Source of the DNA: Saccharibacter sp. EH611
Lineage (GTDB): Bacteria; Pseudomonadota; Alphaproteobacteria; Acetobacterales; Acetobacteraceae
Assembly: GCF_009834765.1 (NCBI RefSeq)
Contig: NZ_WVHP01000003.1
Location: 1 to 64,000 of the forward strand
DNA length: 64,000 nucleotides
Reading direction: 5' to 3'
Part shown: one piece after another, positions 35,791-44,997 of the stretch
Layout: each line of letters begins with the position of its first letter
Position numbering within the stretch: position 1 is the first letter of the stretch
Translations under genes and position numbers: made by a program
The notes under the pieces: model-generated
Database searches by the model: none
What the model was told of the DNA's origin: nothing
What the model saw: the letters and a program-made list of their open reading frames with translations, nothing else

Positions 35791-37764
35791 ATGTCTGAAC
35801 AGGACGGCATGTCCCTTAAGGATCCTTCCCCCGATGCTCGCTATCCGGATGCGTTAGGCCATCCGACAGAGCTGCCCCCTCAAGAGGAAACAGACCGTCA
35901 CGGCGGCCGACCCAAGGGGGTGGGGGCACTCTTGGGTGTGCTTGGCGTGGTGTATGGTGATATCGGCACCAGCCCCCTTTATGCTCTGCAATCATCGGTT
36001 AAGACCGTTGGCTCTGTTGAGCACCCCGCCCAAACATGGGAAGTCATTGGCATGGCGAGTCTCATTTTCTGGGCTCTCATGCTGATTGTCACGATCAAAT
36101 ACGTCCTGTTGATCATGCGAGCTGATCATAATGGTGAAGGGGGTATTATTGCCCTCATGTCCCTCGCTCAGCGGGTATGCCAATCATCGTATTTCCGCTG
36201 GGTTTTTGGGCTCGTTGGTATTGCTGGGGCCTGCCTCTTCTTTGGCGATAGCATTATCACCCCTGCCGTCTCCGTCCTCTCCGCTGTGGAAGGGATTGAA
36301 ATTGCCGCTCCTAACGCCAGTCCCTTTATTATTCCCATTGCACTGGTTGTCCTTCTCGGCCTTTTTGCCGCACAGGCGTTAGGTACGGGCAAGATTGGCC
36401 GCGCTTTTGGCCCAATTATGCTCATCTGGTTTACAACCATCGCTGTTTTGGGAATTCATGGCGTTCTACTCTATCCCAAAATCTTGTTGGCTGTTTTGCC
36501 ATGGTATGCCCTGCAATTTATTGTGTCGCATGGCACCCTCTCCTTTCTAGCACTCGGGTCTGTCGTGCTGTCAGTCACGGGGGCAGAAGCTCTATATGCT
36601 GATATGGGGCATTTTGGTCGTTCACCAATCCGCTATGCATGGTGCTTTCTCGTCCTCCCAGCGTTATCGCTCAACTATTTTGGACAAGCCGCACAGATCA
36701 TTGTTGATCCTCATACACTCGCTAACCCTTTCTACCATCTCGGCCCAGCTTGGATCCAAATCCCGCTGCTCATTTTAGCAACAATGGCAACGATCATTGC
36801 CAGCCAAGCCGGCATTTCAGGCAGTTTTTCGCTATGCCGTCAGCTCATCCAGCTAGGCTATCTGCCCCGAACACGCATTATCCACACAAACGCGCATGAA
36901 GAAGCACAGATTTATCTCCCTTCTCTAAACTGGATCTTGGCGTTCGGCGCCATCATCTTGGTGCTGTCTTTTCAATCCTCCGCAGCTCTGGCCTCGGCCT
37001 ACGGGATCGCTGTGACGGGCACATTCCTCTGCACCTGCGTGCTAGCAATGGTTGTGTTTCGCCGCGTCTTTAACTGGAGCGCATGGTCAACAGGCCTCGT
37101 CTTTGGATTCTTCTTTATTTTGGATGGCATTTTCTTTGCCGCCAATGTGCTTAAGATCCCCGATGGTGGCTGGGTGCCATTAACCATTGCCTGCGCCAGT
37201 ACGCTAATCATGACCACATGGCAACGTGGGCGGCAACTTATTCGCGGACGGCAGCGCGCTGATGCCGTGCCTGTGGCGTCATTCCTCGCACGTCTGTCAC
37301 AATCGCGCATTACGCGTGTTCCGGGCTTAGCCGTCTTCCTGACGTCTGATCCTGAGATCATCCCCAGTGCTCTATTGCACAACCTGCGACATAATCGTGT
37401 GCTGCATAACACAGTGCTCTTCGTTACCGTGCTTACGCTCGACCAGCCTGATGTGCACCCTGATAAGCGCCTTGAGGTTAAAGAACTCTCATCCAATATC
37501 TACCGGATTATTGTGCGCTACGGTTTTATGGAAATGCCGAACTTACCTCTGGCACTTTCTGCTTTGCAGGAAATCAATTTCGACCCTATTCAGGCCTCCT
37601 ACTTTACGTCTCATGATTTAGTCTTCCGCTCTAAAGTGCCCAAAATGTCGCTTTGGCGGATGTGGGTCTTCCTGTACCTCCTTAATAATGCAACCCCCAT
37701 TTCGGAGTTTTTCCGTATCCCGCCAGAGCGCGTGATGGAGTTTGGGGTGAGAGTGGCGATTTAA
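35791..37764 (+). CDS. kup: Kup-type potassium uptake protein
   Basis: A K+/H+ symporter of the KUP/HAK/KT family in the inner membrane, 657 residues from ATG 35791. The signature ALLGVLGVVYGDIGTSPLYAL lies near residue 45, with EGGIIALMSL, FGDSIITPAVSVLSAVEGI, VTGAEALYADMGHFG and LNYFGQAA further along, and about 12 membrane segments. A cytosolic C-terminal domain of about 150 residues follows. The N-terminal 40 residues are hydrophilic and acidic. hemW begins 6 bp after its stop, so the two are likely co-transcribed. Confidence 0.95.
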   Translation: MSEQDGMSLKDPSPDARYPDALGHPTELPPQEETDRHGGRPKGVGALLGVLGVVYGDIGTSPLYALQSSVKTVGSVEHPAQTWEVIGMASLIFWALMLIVTIKYVLLIMRADHNGEGGIIALMSLAQRVCQSSYFRWVFGLVGIAGACLFFGDSIITPAVSVLSAVEGIEIAAPNASPFIIPIALVVLLGLFAAQALGTGKIGRAFGPIMLIWFTTIAVLGIHGVLLYPKILLAVLPWYALQFIVSHGTLSFLALGSVVLSVTGAEALYADMGHFGRSPIRYAWCFLVLPALSLNYFGQAAQIIVDPHTLANPFYHLGPAWIQIPLLILATMATIIASQAGISGSFSLCRQLIQLGYLPRTRIIHTNAHEEAQIYLPSLNWILAFGAIILVLSFQSSAALASAYGIAVTGTFLCTCVLAMVVFRRVFNWSAWSTGLVFGFFFILDGIFFAANVLKIPDGGWVPLTIACASTLIMTTWQRGRQLIRGRQRADAVPVASFLARLSQSRITRVPGLAVFLTSDPEIIPSALLHNLRHNRVLHNTVLFVTVLTLDQPDVHPDKRLEVKELSSNIYRIIVRYGFMEMPNLPLALSALQEINFDPIQASYFTSHDLVFRSKVPKMSLWRMWVFLYLLNNATPISEFFRIPPERVMEFGVRVAI

Positions 37765-37770
37765 TACGCT

Positions 37771-38931
37771 GTGCCTCGCTCTCTCGCTCTTTATATCCAC
37801 TGGCCGTTCTGCCTAGCAAAATGCCCTTATTGCGATTTTAACTCGCATGTGCGGGACACGATCCCGCAAGAACGTTTTGCACGAGCACTCCGCCGGGAAC
37901 TTGCCTATCAGGCAGAACGCCTTAACAAAGAAGAACGGCGCCAGCTCGGCTCCATCTTCTTTGGTGGTGGAACGCCCTCTTTAATGGCACCTGAGACGGC
38001 ATCGGCCCTTATTGACGATGCCCGCCGCCATTTTTCCTGCGTCAATGACCTCGAAATTACACTTGAGGCCAACCCAACCAGCGTGGAAGCAACCCGTTTT
38101 GCTGCTTTCCGACAGGCTGGCATCAATCGCCTCTCACTAGGCGTTCAAAGCCTCCATGATGACGCCCTCCAAAAATTAGGCCGGCAACATAATAGCCATC
38201 AAGCACGAAACGCCCTGGAGCTGAGCCGTTCTCTCTTCCCTCGCCTCTCGTTCGACCTTATTTATGCTCGGCCACAGCAAACGTTAGACGATTGGCGCGC
38301 AGAGCTCAGAGAAGCCCTTGACCTCGCTGCCGATCATCTCTCGCTCTATCAGCTCACGATTGAACCGGGCACGTCTTTTGAAGCACTCTTCCGCCGTGGT
38401 GAGATCACTTTGCCCGACGATGAACTCGCGGCACGGCTCTATCTCCAAACAGCAGAAGAAGCCGCTCGCTATGGATTAGAGCGCTACGAAATTTCTAATT
38501 ACGCTCAACGAGGCTCTGAAAGCCGGCATAACCTCACCTACTGGACCTATGGTGATTATCTCGGGATCGGCCCCGGTGCTCATAGCCGCCTCACCTTTGG
38601 TGACACCCTCTATGAAGGACGTTGCCATCGCGCACCAGAACCTTGGGCAAGCCTTGTAGAAGAGCATGGTCATGGGATGCGATCTGAAAAACCCCTCACC
38701 GCTGATATGCGTGGCCGCGAAGCCCTCCTGATGGGGCTGCGTTTACGCGATGGTATCAACGCCGAGCATTTCTTTCTCCGCACGGGGAAAACACTTGAAA
38801 GCTGCTTAGACCCCATGATCCTTCAAGCATGTCTTGAAGAAGGGTATCTTCTTTATGATCGGCACTCTCTTCGGGCAACAGAAGAAGGGCTTTTACGGTT
38901 GGAAGCCCTCCTGGCCCGATTAGTTCTCTAA
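37771..38931 (+). CDS. hemW: Radical SAM haem chaperone HemW-like
   Basis: A 386-residue radical SAM protein. The cluster motif is C14-x3-C18-x2-C21 in HWPFCLAKCPYCDFNSH, and downstream are IFFGGGTPSLM, ITLEANPTSVE, GINRLSLGVQSL and the HemW C-terminal domain (GIGPGAHSRL, LLMGLRLRDGI). HemW binds haem and transfers it to acceptor proteins; it lacks coproporphyrinogen oxidase activity in tested species. Translation starts at a GTG 6 bp after kup, and DUF1489 follows by 12 bp, so kup-hemW-DUF1489 form one unit. Confidence 0.92.
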   Translation: MPRSLALYIHWPFCLAKCPYCDFNSHVRDTIPQERFARALRRELAYQAERLNKEERRQLGSIFFGGGTPSLMAPETASALIDDARRHFSCVNDLEITLEANPTSVEATRFAAFRQAGINRLSLGVQSLHDDALQKLGRQHNSHQARNALELSRSLFPRLSFDLIYARPQQTLDDWRAELREALDLAADHLSLYQLTIEPGTSFEALFRRGEITLPDDELAARLYLQTAEEAARYGLERYEISNYAQRGSESRHNLTYWTYGDYLGIGPGAHSRLTFGDTLYEGRCHRAPEPWASLVEEHGHGMRSEKPLTADMRGREALLMGLRLRDGINAEHFFLRTGKTLESCLDPMILQACLEEGYLLYDRHSLRATEEGLLRLEALLARLVL

Positions 38932-38943
38932 AAAGGCTCGCTT

Positions 38944-39366
38944 ATGCTCCATATGATCAAGCTCGCCGTTGGGTGTGCCTCCCCTGACATCCTCAGAGAA
39001 TGGACGAAAACCGAACGCATAAACGGTCATGTTTATGTGCAAACACGCACAAAACCCAAGCGCGCGACTGAAATCTTGGATGGGGGGTCAATCTACCGCG
39101 TCATGAATGGGCTTATTACCTGCCGTCAGCCGGTTATTGGCTTTGACCACTACACACGCCCAGACGGCCATCAAGGCACGCTCATTCTCGTTTCTGATGA
39201 TGTTATTGCTGTCCAGCCTCGCCCTATGCGCCCTTTTCAAGGATGGCGTTACCTAAAGCCAGAAGATGCCCCAGCAGACCTTAAAGGCGGCCAGCAGCAT
39301 AATGATGGCACAGCGAATCTTCCGCCCACTTTGCGTGCACGCTTAACGGAGCTCGGCCTTCTCTAA
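38944..39366 (+). CDS. DUF1489 family protein
   Basis: A 140-residue soluble protein with the DUF1489 pattern: IKLAVGCASPDILREWT at the start, HVYVQTRTKPKRATEILDGGSIYRVMNG... in the middle and RPMRPFQGWRYLKPEDAPADL near the end. The family is largely confined to Alphaproteobacteria and has no assigned activity. It is the last gene of the kup-hemW unit and is followed by a strong terminator. Confidence 0.9.
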   Translation: MLHMIKLAVGCASPDILREWTKTERINGHVYVQTRTKPKRATEILDGGSIYRVMNGLITCRQPVIGFDHYTRPDGHQGTLILVSDDVIAVQPRPMRPFQGWRYLKPEDAPADLKGGQQHNDGTANLPPTLRARLTELGLL

Positions 39367-39384
39367 AATTTTTGACTCTTCAAG

Positions 39385-39425
39385 AAAAAAGGGCCATGAC
39401 ACGTTTCCATATCATGGCCCTTTTT
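39385..39425. terminator. Bidirectional intrinsic terminator
   Basis: AAAAAA (39385-39390), GGGCCATGA (39391-39399), a 12-nt loop, TCATGGCCC (39412-39420) and TTTTT. The 9-bp stem with A- and T-runs on both sides serves DUF1489 and the convergent nitronate monooxygenase-family gene. Confidence 0.92.
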
Positions 39426-39449
39426 ACGGCTGTTATAACAAGAGCACAC

Positions 39450-40877
39450 TCAACGCCCTGTCATAATCCGCTCAACGAGCTCCTTAACAGTTGGAATATG
39501 TCCATTCGCGTAGAAGGGATCCTCCCGAAAACGCCACGCACTCGTTCCACCAAAAAGAAGATTACGGTCTACCAACGCATCTTCCTCTTCCTGGCTCATC
39601 TTCCCAACATGTGACACTTCCTGAAGAGTTTTTTGAATGCAGAAAGAGCGTGGATCGGCCCGTTGTCCTGTCGTATAAGTCGGCCCTTTTTGCGACCAGT
39701 TTGAGAAGCGGCATTGTGACAAACACCCCATGCACCCAGCCTGGTCACTCACAATCTGTCGCGCCCGTTCAGGCGTAACAAAAACAAGTGTGTCGTCTGG
39801 CGTACGCAGCGCTTCTGTAAAGCCCGCCTGACACCATTGCTCAACACGCTCCCGATCATCTGCTTTTAAGAAAACCTGACGACCCCGTGCCCCAACCGCA
39901 CAAGGGGACTCAAATCCTTCTCCATACTCTGAACGATAAGGCACCTGTCGCTCTGAACGCGCCCGTAGCTCTTGGAGAAAACTATTATTCACCGCAGACG
40001 AATAAAAGCCTGTCGGAGAAAAGCGATTGAGGAACACATCACCCTTTTTCAGGGTGAGTAAACGCCGCTTCCATGCTTCCGGCACAGGGCTTTCTTTTGT
40101 CAGTAATGGCCGTGTCCCAAATTGAAAGGCAATCGGCCCGATGTCGGGATTATCCAACCAATCTGACCAATCCTCAAGATGCCATACACCGCCAGCCATA
40201 ATGATCGGCACGTCATGAAGACCAAAGCTACGCATGACACGGCGTAAAGCCACGACCCGCTCATAAGGCTGTTCAGGCTTAAACGGATCTTCCGTGTTGG
40301 ACAGGCCATTATGCCCACCAGCACGCCACGGATCTTCGTACACCACACCGCCCAACAAATCAGGAGTGCGTGAGTAAGACCGCCGCCACAGCGCATTGAA
40401 CGCACGAGCTGAAGAGATAATCGGGTAATAATAAACGCCAAATTGCGCCGCAATTTCTGACAAACGATAGGGCATTCCAGCCCCACATGTCAGGCCATGA
40501 ATAAGTCCGGGAGCTCCCTCAAGAATCCCCTTAACGACTTCTTCTGCTGCCCCCATTTCCCACATAAAATTAGCATGAATACGGCCTCGGCCGCCTGAAA
40601 TTTCATGGGCAATACGCGCTTGGGCAATCCCACCATCAATCGCATAGCGAACGAGTTCTTCTTGCTTATCACGGCGGGTTCTACCGCTATAAATCTGTGG
40701 GATCGGGTTCCCATCAGCATCATAGCTATCCGCATTCACAGCGGAAATTGTGCCAACCCCTCCGGCAGCGGCCCAATGGCCTGCGGAAACCCCTGTCGAA
40801 ACAGAGACCCCCTTCCCTCCCTCGATCAGAGGAAGCGCATCCCGACCAGACAAATGGATGGCATTGATCGACTTCAT
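39450..40877 (-). CDS. Nitronate monooxygenase (2-nitropropane dioxygenase) family flavoprotein with Cys-rich C-terminus
   Basis: About 475 residues from ATG 40877 (MKSINAIHLSGRDALPLIEGG). FMN-binding TIM-barrel blocks are visible: KGVSVSTGVSAGHWAAAGGVGTISAVNAD (split as KGVSVSTG and GGVGTISAVNA), IHGLTCGAGMPYRL, PIIMAGGVWHLEDW and PIAFQFGTRPLL. It is clearly longer than the usual 320-380 residues: the extra C-terminal part has a CxxCxxxC cluster (GCMGCLSQC) and a further Cys (RSFCIQ). This looks like a distinct subfamily, perhaps with an iron-sulphur or zinc site. The substrate is not known. It sits 75 bp upstream of nothing obvious; pnp ends 54 bp above its start on the same strand. Confidence 0.82.
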   Translation of the reverse strand: MKSINAIHLSGRDALPLIEGGKGVSVSTGVSAGHWAAAGGVGTISAVNADSYDADGNPIPQIYSGRTRRDKQEELVRYAIDGGIAQARIAHEISGGRGRIHANFMWEMGAAEEVVKGILEGAPGLIHGLTCGAGMPYRLSEIAAQFGVYYYPIISSARAFNALWRRSYSRTPDLLGGVVYEDPWRAGGHNGLSNTEDPFKPEQPYERVVALRRVMRSFGLHDVPIIMAGGVWHLEDWSDWLDNPDIGPIAFQFGTRPLLTKESPVPEAWKRRLLTLKKGDVFLNRFSPTGFYSSAVNNSFLQELRARSERQVPYRSEYGEGFESPCAVGARGRQVFLKADDRERVEQWCQAGFTEALRTPDDTLVFVTPERARQIVSDQAGCMGCLSQCRFSNWSQKGPTYTTGQRADPRSFCIQKTLQEVSHVGKMSQEEEDALVDRNLLFGGTSAWRFREDPFYANGHIPTVKELVERIMTGR

Positions 40878-40951
40878 AGAGGCTCGATGTCTCCACAACT
40901 CAGTCAGTAAGAAATGGGAAGAGGCTCACCGAAGCCTCCCCCCGTGAGGTT

Positions 40952-43099
40952 TTATTCAGCGTCGCGACGAGGACGACCTGGCTTTGCGCCAACCTCATCC
41001 GTAATGTCGTTACCAGTTGCCTGATCAACAACCCGCATGGACAATTTTACCTTACCGCGATCATCAAAGCCAATGACCTTAACCTTCACAGCATCGCCCT
41101 GCTTCACCACATCAGTCGTGCGGCCAACGCGGCCTACAGCGAGTTCGGAAATATGTACCAAACCGTCACGCGGGCCAAGGAAATTCACAAATGCGCCAAA
41201 ATCAGCTGTTTTGACAACCTTACCATCGTAGATACGGCCCAACTCTGGTTCAGCAGTGATCCCCTCAATCCGGCTAATGGCCTTCTGAGCTTGCTCATCA
41301 TTGGAAGCAGCGATCGTGACGGTGCCATCATCGCCAATATCCACCTTCGCACCAGAATACTCCACGATTTCGCGGATGACCTTACCACCAGAGCCAATCA
41401 CATCACGGATCTTCTCTTTAGCCACCGTGATGGTGGTGATCTTCGGCGCATTCCCAGAAACATCCGAACGTCCCTCTGACAGAGCAGCGCTCATCTTATC
41501 GAGGATGTGCAGACGCCCTTCACGAGCTTGCTCCAGAGCAATCTGCATAATTTCTGGCGTGATGGATGTAATCTTAATATCCATCTGCAGAGCGGTTACA
41601 CCTTCAGATGTCCCCGCCACCTTAAAGTCCATATCCCCGAGATGATCTTCATCACCAAGAATATCGGTCAACACAGCGTAACCACGCTCTTCCTTGATCA
41701 ACCCCATCGCAATCCCTGCGACTGGGCGTGGCAATGGCACACCAGCATCCATCAAAGACAAGGACGTGCCGCAAACGGTCGCCATGGAAGAAGAACCGTT
41801 ACTCTCCGTAATTTCAGAGACAACACGCATCGTGTAAGGGAACTCTTCCTTGGAAGGAAGCAGCGGGTTAAGCGCACGCCACGCCAACTTCCCATGGCCA
41901 ATCTCACGACGACCCGGGGAGCCCATACGACCGCACTCACCCACAGAGAAAGGAGGGAAGTTATAATGCAGCATAAAGCGTGAACGATATTCACCACCCA
42001 GCGCATCAACAACCTGCTCGTCCTGCCCTGTACCTAGGGTAGCAACGACCAACGCCTGCGTTTCACCACGTGTAAACAAGGCCGAACCATGTGTGCGCGG
42101 CAGAATACCCGCTTCAGCAACAATCGGACGAACTGTCTTGAGGTCACGGCCATCAATACGCGTGCCCGTCTTCAAGATCGCTCCACGCACAACCTGTGCT
42201 TCAAGCTCCTTGATCATTGGCTTAGCCATTTCTGGATCGAAGCCTTCTTCTTCCAGAATTTCGGCAATCTGCTCACGCGCTTCTGCAACTTTTTCGACAC
42301 GCGCTTGCTTGCGACGCTCTTTATACGCCTCAGCCATCAGCTTGTTGCCAACTTTATCAACCCGCTTGCGCAGAGCAATCTCTTCTTTAGAGGTCTCTGG
42401 AAGATCCCACGGATGACGTGCTGCATGCTCGGCAAGAGAGATAATCGCATCAATAACGGGCTGGAAGGCCGTATGACCCATCATCACCGCATCAAGCATT
42501 TCCGTCTCTGGCAACTCTTCAGCTTCTGACTCCACCATCAGAACGCCTTCAGACGTCCCAGCAACGAAGAGATCCAGCGCGCTGTCCTTCATCTCACCCA
42601 GCGTTGGGTTGACAACCAGTTTGCCGTCAATCTTCCCAATGCGCGCAGCCCCAACAGGGCCGAAGAAAGGAATACCCGACAATGTCAGCGCTGCAGAGCA
42701 CCCAATCATCGCCACCAGAGCGGGATCATTTTCCATATCATGGCTCAGAACCGTCGCGACGACCTGAACCTCATTACGGAACCCTTCTGGGAACAGCGGG
42801 CGAATGGGGCGGTCAATCAGACGAGCTGTCAGCACTTCCGCCTCAGACGGACGCCCTTCACGCTTAAAGAACCCACCTGGGATCTTACCTGCAGCGTAAG
42901 ATTTTTCCTGATAGTTCACCGTAAGCGGGAAAAAATCCTGACCAGCTTTTACAGTCTTTGCACCAACAGCTGTACACAGAACCACGGTTTCACCGTAGGT
43001 GACCATCACTGCCCCATCAGCCTGACGGGCAACCTTACCGGTTTCTAGGATAAGCGGACGACCAGCCCACTCAATTTCTTTACGAAAATAATCGAACAT
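40952..43099 (-). CDS. pnp: Polynucleotide phosphorylase
   Basis: A 3'-5' exoribonuclease/polymerase of the RNA degradosome, 715 residues. Two RNase PH-like domains are present ([16 protein letters not shown] and [20 protein letters not shown]), with the phosphate-site [20 protein letters not shown] and the catalytic-core [10 protein letters not shown] and [22 protein letters not shown] domain ([15 protein letters not shown]) and an S1 domain ([20 protein letters not shown]) close the protein. It is the last gene of the rimP-nusA-infB-rpsO operon, 214 bp after rpsO. Confidence 0.98.
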   Translation of the reverse strand: MFDYFRKEIEWAGRPLILETGKVARQADGAVMVTYGETVVLCTAVGAKTVKAGQDFFPLTVNYQEKSYAAGKIPGGFFKREGRPSEAEVLTARLIDRPIRPLFPEGFRNEVQVVATVLSHDMENDPALVAMIGCSAALTLSGIPFFGPVGAARIGKIDGKLVVNPTLGEMKDSALDLFVAGTSEGVLMVESEAEELPETEMLDAVMMGHTAFQPVIDAIISLAEHAARHPWDLPETSKEEIALRKRVDKVGNKLMAEAYKERRKQARVEKVAEAREQIAEILEEEGFDPEMAKPMIKELEAQVVRGAILKTGTRIDGRDLKTVRPIVAEAGILPRTHGSALFTRGETQALVVATLGTGQDEQVVDALGGEYRSRFMLHYNFPPFSVGECGRMGSPGRREIGHGKLAWRALNPLLPSKEEFPYTMRVVSEITESNGSSSMATVCGTSLSLMDAGVPLPRPVAGIAMGLIKEERGYAVLTDILGDEDHLGDMDFKVAGTSEGVTALQMDIKITSITPEIMQIALEQAREGRLHILDKMSAALSEGRSDVSGNAPKITTITVAKEKIRDVIGSGGKVIREIVEYSGAKVDIGDDGTVTIAASNDEQAQKAISRIEGITAEPELGRIYDGKVVKTADFGAFVNFLGPRDGLVHISELAVGRVGRTTDVVKQGDAVKVKVIGFDDRGKVKLSMRVVDQATGNDITDEVGAKPGRPRRDAE

Positions 43100-43280
43100 A
43101 CTTCTACTTCCTTATAACAAGGATCAACAATGGGGCGGTCGTCACGGTAAGCCAGAATACAAAAAGCAGCGCTTCGGACGGCATGGCGATGATAACGGAC
43201 AATTCCGCTATGACACCATGTGGCCTGAAACGCCGAACCATCGTTGCTCTGGCACTACGTTTCAACGACCTAAAAGACAT

Positions 43281-43304
43281 GGGAAGTACCCTAAGATACC
43301 TCCC
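43281..43304 (-). terminator. Hairpin in the rpsO-pnp spacer
   Basis: GGGAAGTA (43281-43288) pairs over 8 bp (one G-T) with TACCTCCC (43297-43304), 9 bp after the rpsO stop. No strong T-tract follows on the minus strand, so it is likely a partial terminator, an end-protecting hairpin or an RNase III-type processing site, as known for the rpsO-pnp junction in enterobacteria. The rest of the 214-bp spacer shows nothing else clear. Confidence 0.5.
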
Positions 43305-43313
43305 AGATCAGCA

Positions 43314-43583
43314 TCAACGACGGAGGCCGAGACGCTTAATCAATGTCTGGTAACGCTCCTCGCTTTTACCTTTCAGATAGTCCAAAAGGCCACGACGGCG
43401 ACCGACAAGCATCAGAAGACCACGACGAGAGTGGAAGTCCTTCTTATGTGTCTTGAGATGCTCAGTCAGGTTTGCAACACGCTCAGTAATCAACGCCACC
43501 TGCACTTCTGGTGACCCTGTGTCACCTTCAGCAAGACGGTATTCAGCGATAACTTCAGCGCGACGCTCAGGAGTAATCGACAT
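43314..43583 (-). CDS. rpsO: Ribosomal protein S15
   Basis: An 89-residue 30S subunit protein that binds 16S rRNA early in assembly. The sequence [51 protein letters not shown] and [10 protein letters not shown] is the canonical S15 pattern. The start at 43583 is supported by GGAGAG 5 nt upstream; a longer frame is open by four codons. The last 17 bp of truB overlap the start of this gene, so rpsO may be translationally coupled to truB. Confidence 0.97.
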   Translation of the reverse strand: MSITPERRAEVIAEYRLAEGDTGSPEVQVALITERVANLTEHLKTHKKDFHSRRGLLMLVGRRRGLLDYLKGKSEERYQTLIKRLGLRR

Positions 43584-44544
43584 CTTTCTCTCCAAAAAAT
43601 AAATGGTTTTCTAACATGCGAACGGCCTTCAAACGCCCCTCTTCGAACCGGCAAAGACCAATCACATGCTCCCCGATCAACACGCGCCAAAGAGGATAAT
43701 CCTCTAGGCGCCCTGATGCGGACACAACATGGCGGCTGACAGAAACTGTCTGCCCGTAAATGAGTGCCCTCCCCCCTGCGATTGTCACGGCCAGCGCCGG
43801 GATGTCGGCCAGCGCGGTCGCTACATCCAACAAAGGAGCCGGAAGAGCATCCGTCTTGTCTCTAGTTTCTCCCGATTTGTCCAGTGCTATCTGCTCAATT
43901 GAGTGAGCATGAGACAAATCAAATGGGCCACATTTCGTCCGTCTAAGCACGCTAATATGACCAACAGTGCCACAAGCAAGGGCAATATCACGGGCTAAAG
44001 AGCGCATGTACACTCCTTTTCCCGATTGAACCTCGAAAACAGCATGATCCTGATCGGGACGGTCGATCAGTGTTATCGAATCGATACGAGCTGGGCGTGG
44101 CGGGAGTTCTGGAGGGCGTCCTTGACGTGCAAGATCATATGCACGCTGCCCCCCAACGCGAAGCGCTGAAAAAACAGGCGGCACTTGCATCACCACCCCA
44201 CCACAAAGATCAGGAAGAACAGAACGGATCGTCTCATCTGTCGGACGATGCGATGACCGTGCCAGGACATCACCTTCTCGATCATCTGTTGTTCGGCTCT
44301 CACCAAAGCACAACGTAAAACGATAGCGCTTGGTGGCATCCATAATATAAGGGATCGTGCTAGTCGCACGCCCAAAAGCAATTGGCAATACACCGGACGC
44401 TAGAGGGTCTAACGTGCCGCCATGCCCTGCTTTACGCGCATCAAAGGCCCAACGAACCTTATTCACCATTGACGTAGAGGTTGGCCCAAGTGGTTTATCC
44501 AACACCAGCCAACCATTAATCTCTTGTCCGCGTTTCCGTGCCAT
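43567..44544 (-). CDS. truB: tRNA pseudouridine-55 synthase
   Basis: Isomerises U55 of tRNA to pseudouridine. The 325-residue protein has the family start [20 protein letters not shown], the catalytic aspartate in [21 protein letters not shown], the [17 protein letters not shown] block and the [12 protein letters not shown] block, with a C-terminal extension that ends inside the rpsO start region. It lies 9 bp after rbfA in the operon. Confidence 0.96.
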   Translation of the reverse strand: MARKRGQEINGWLVLDKPLGPTSTSMVNKVRWAFDARKAGHGGTLDPLASGVLPIAFGRATSTIPYIMDATKRYRFTLCFGESRTTDDREGDVLARSSHRPTDETIRSVLPDLCGGVVMQVPPVFSALRVGGQRAYDLARQGRPPELPPRPARIDSITLIDRPDQDHAVFEVQSGKGVYMRSLARDIALACGTVGHISVLRRTKCGPFDLSHAHSIEQIALDKSGETRDKTDALPAPLLDVATALADIPALAVTIAGGRALIYGQTVSVSRHVVSASGRLEDYPLWRVLIGEHVIGLCRFEEGRLKAVRMLENHLFFGEKDVDYS

Positions 44545-44553
44545 TCCGCGCGA

Positions 44554-44997
44554 TTAGTCCTCTGGGTCGGACGTAGAGTCAGACTTCAAGTCACGCTGCA
44601 CTTCCGGCGTATGCAAGAGATGTTCGACTTCCATCGCATGCTCAAGAGAAACATCGGGTTGGAAATGTAGTTCAGGCACGGTTCTCAAACGAAGCTTCCG
44701 CGAAAGCCCTCTTCGTAAGAAGGATGAAACCCGTTTCAACGCTGGAAGCACGACATGAATGTCATCGCGCCCCAAACGCGTAACAAAGACCGTCGCATGA
44801 CGGAAATCTGGTGAAACACGCACTTCAGTGACCGTTACACTGACACCATAAAGTTCAGGATCACGGAACTCGGTGCGCGTAAAGAGATCCGCCAAAACAT
44901 GACGAACCTCTTCAGCAACACGAAGCTGGCGCGTGCTGGGCCCTTCTGCAGGATCTACAGCAGGCCCAACGACATCAAAGGGAGAACGCTGCGTCAA
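44554..44997 (-). CDS. rbfA: Ribosome-binding factor A
   Basis: A 147-residue KH-fold protein required for late 30S maturation and 5' processing of 16S r[20 protein letters not shown] and [18 protein letters not shown] are the defining blocks, followed by [21 protein letters not shown]. Its start overlaps the infB stop by 4 bp (44994-44997), showing translational coupling, and truB follows after 9 bp. Confidence 0.95.
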   Translation of the reverse strand: MTQRSPFDVVGPAVDPAEGPSTRQLRVAEEVRHVLADLFTRTEFRDPELYGVSVTVTEVRVSPDFRHATVFVTRLGRDDIHVVLPALKRVSSFLRRGLSRKLRLRTVPELHFQPDVSLEHAMEVEHLLHTPEVQRDLKSDSTSDPED

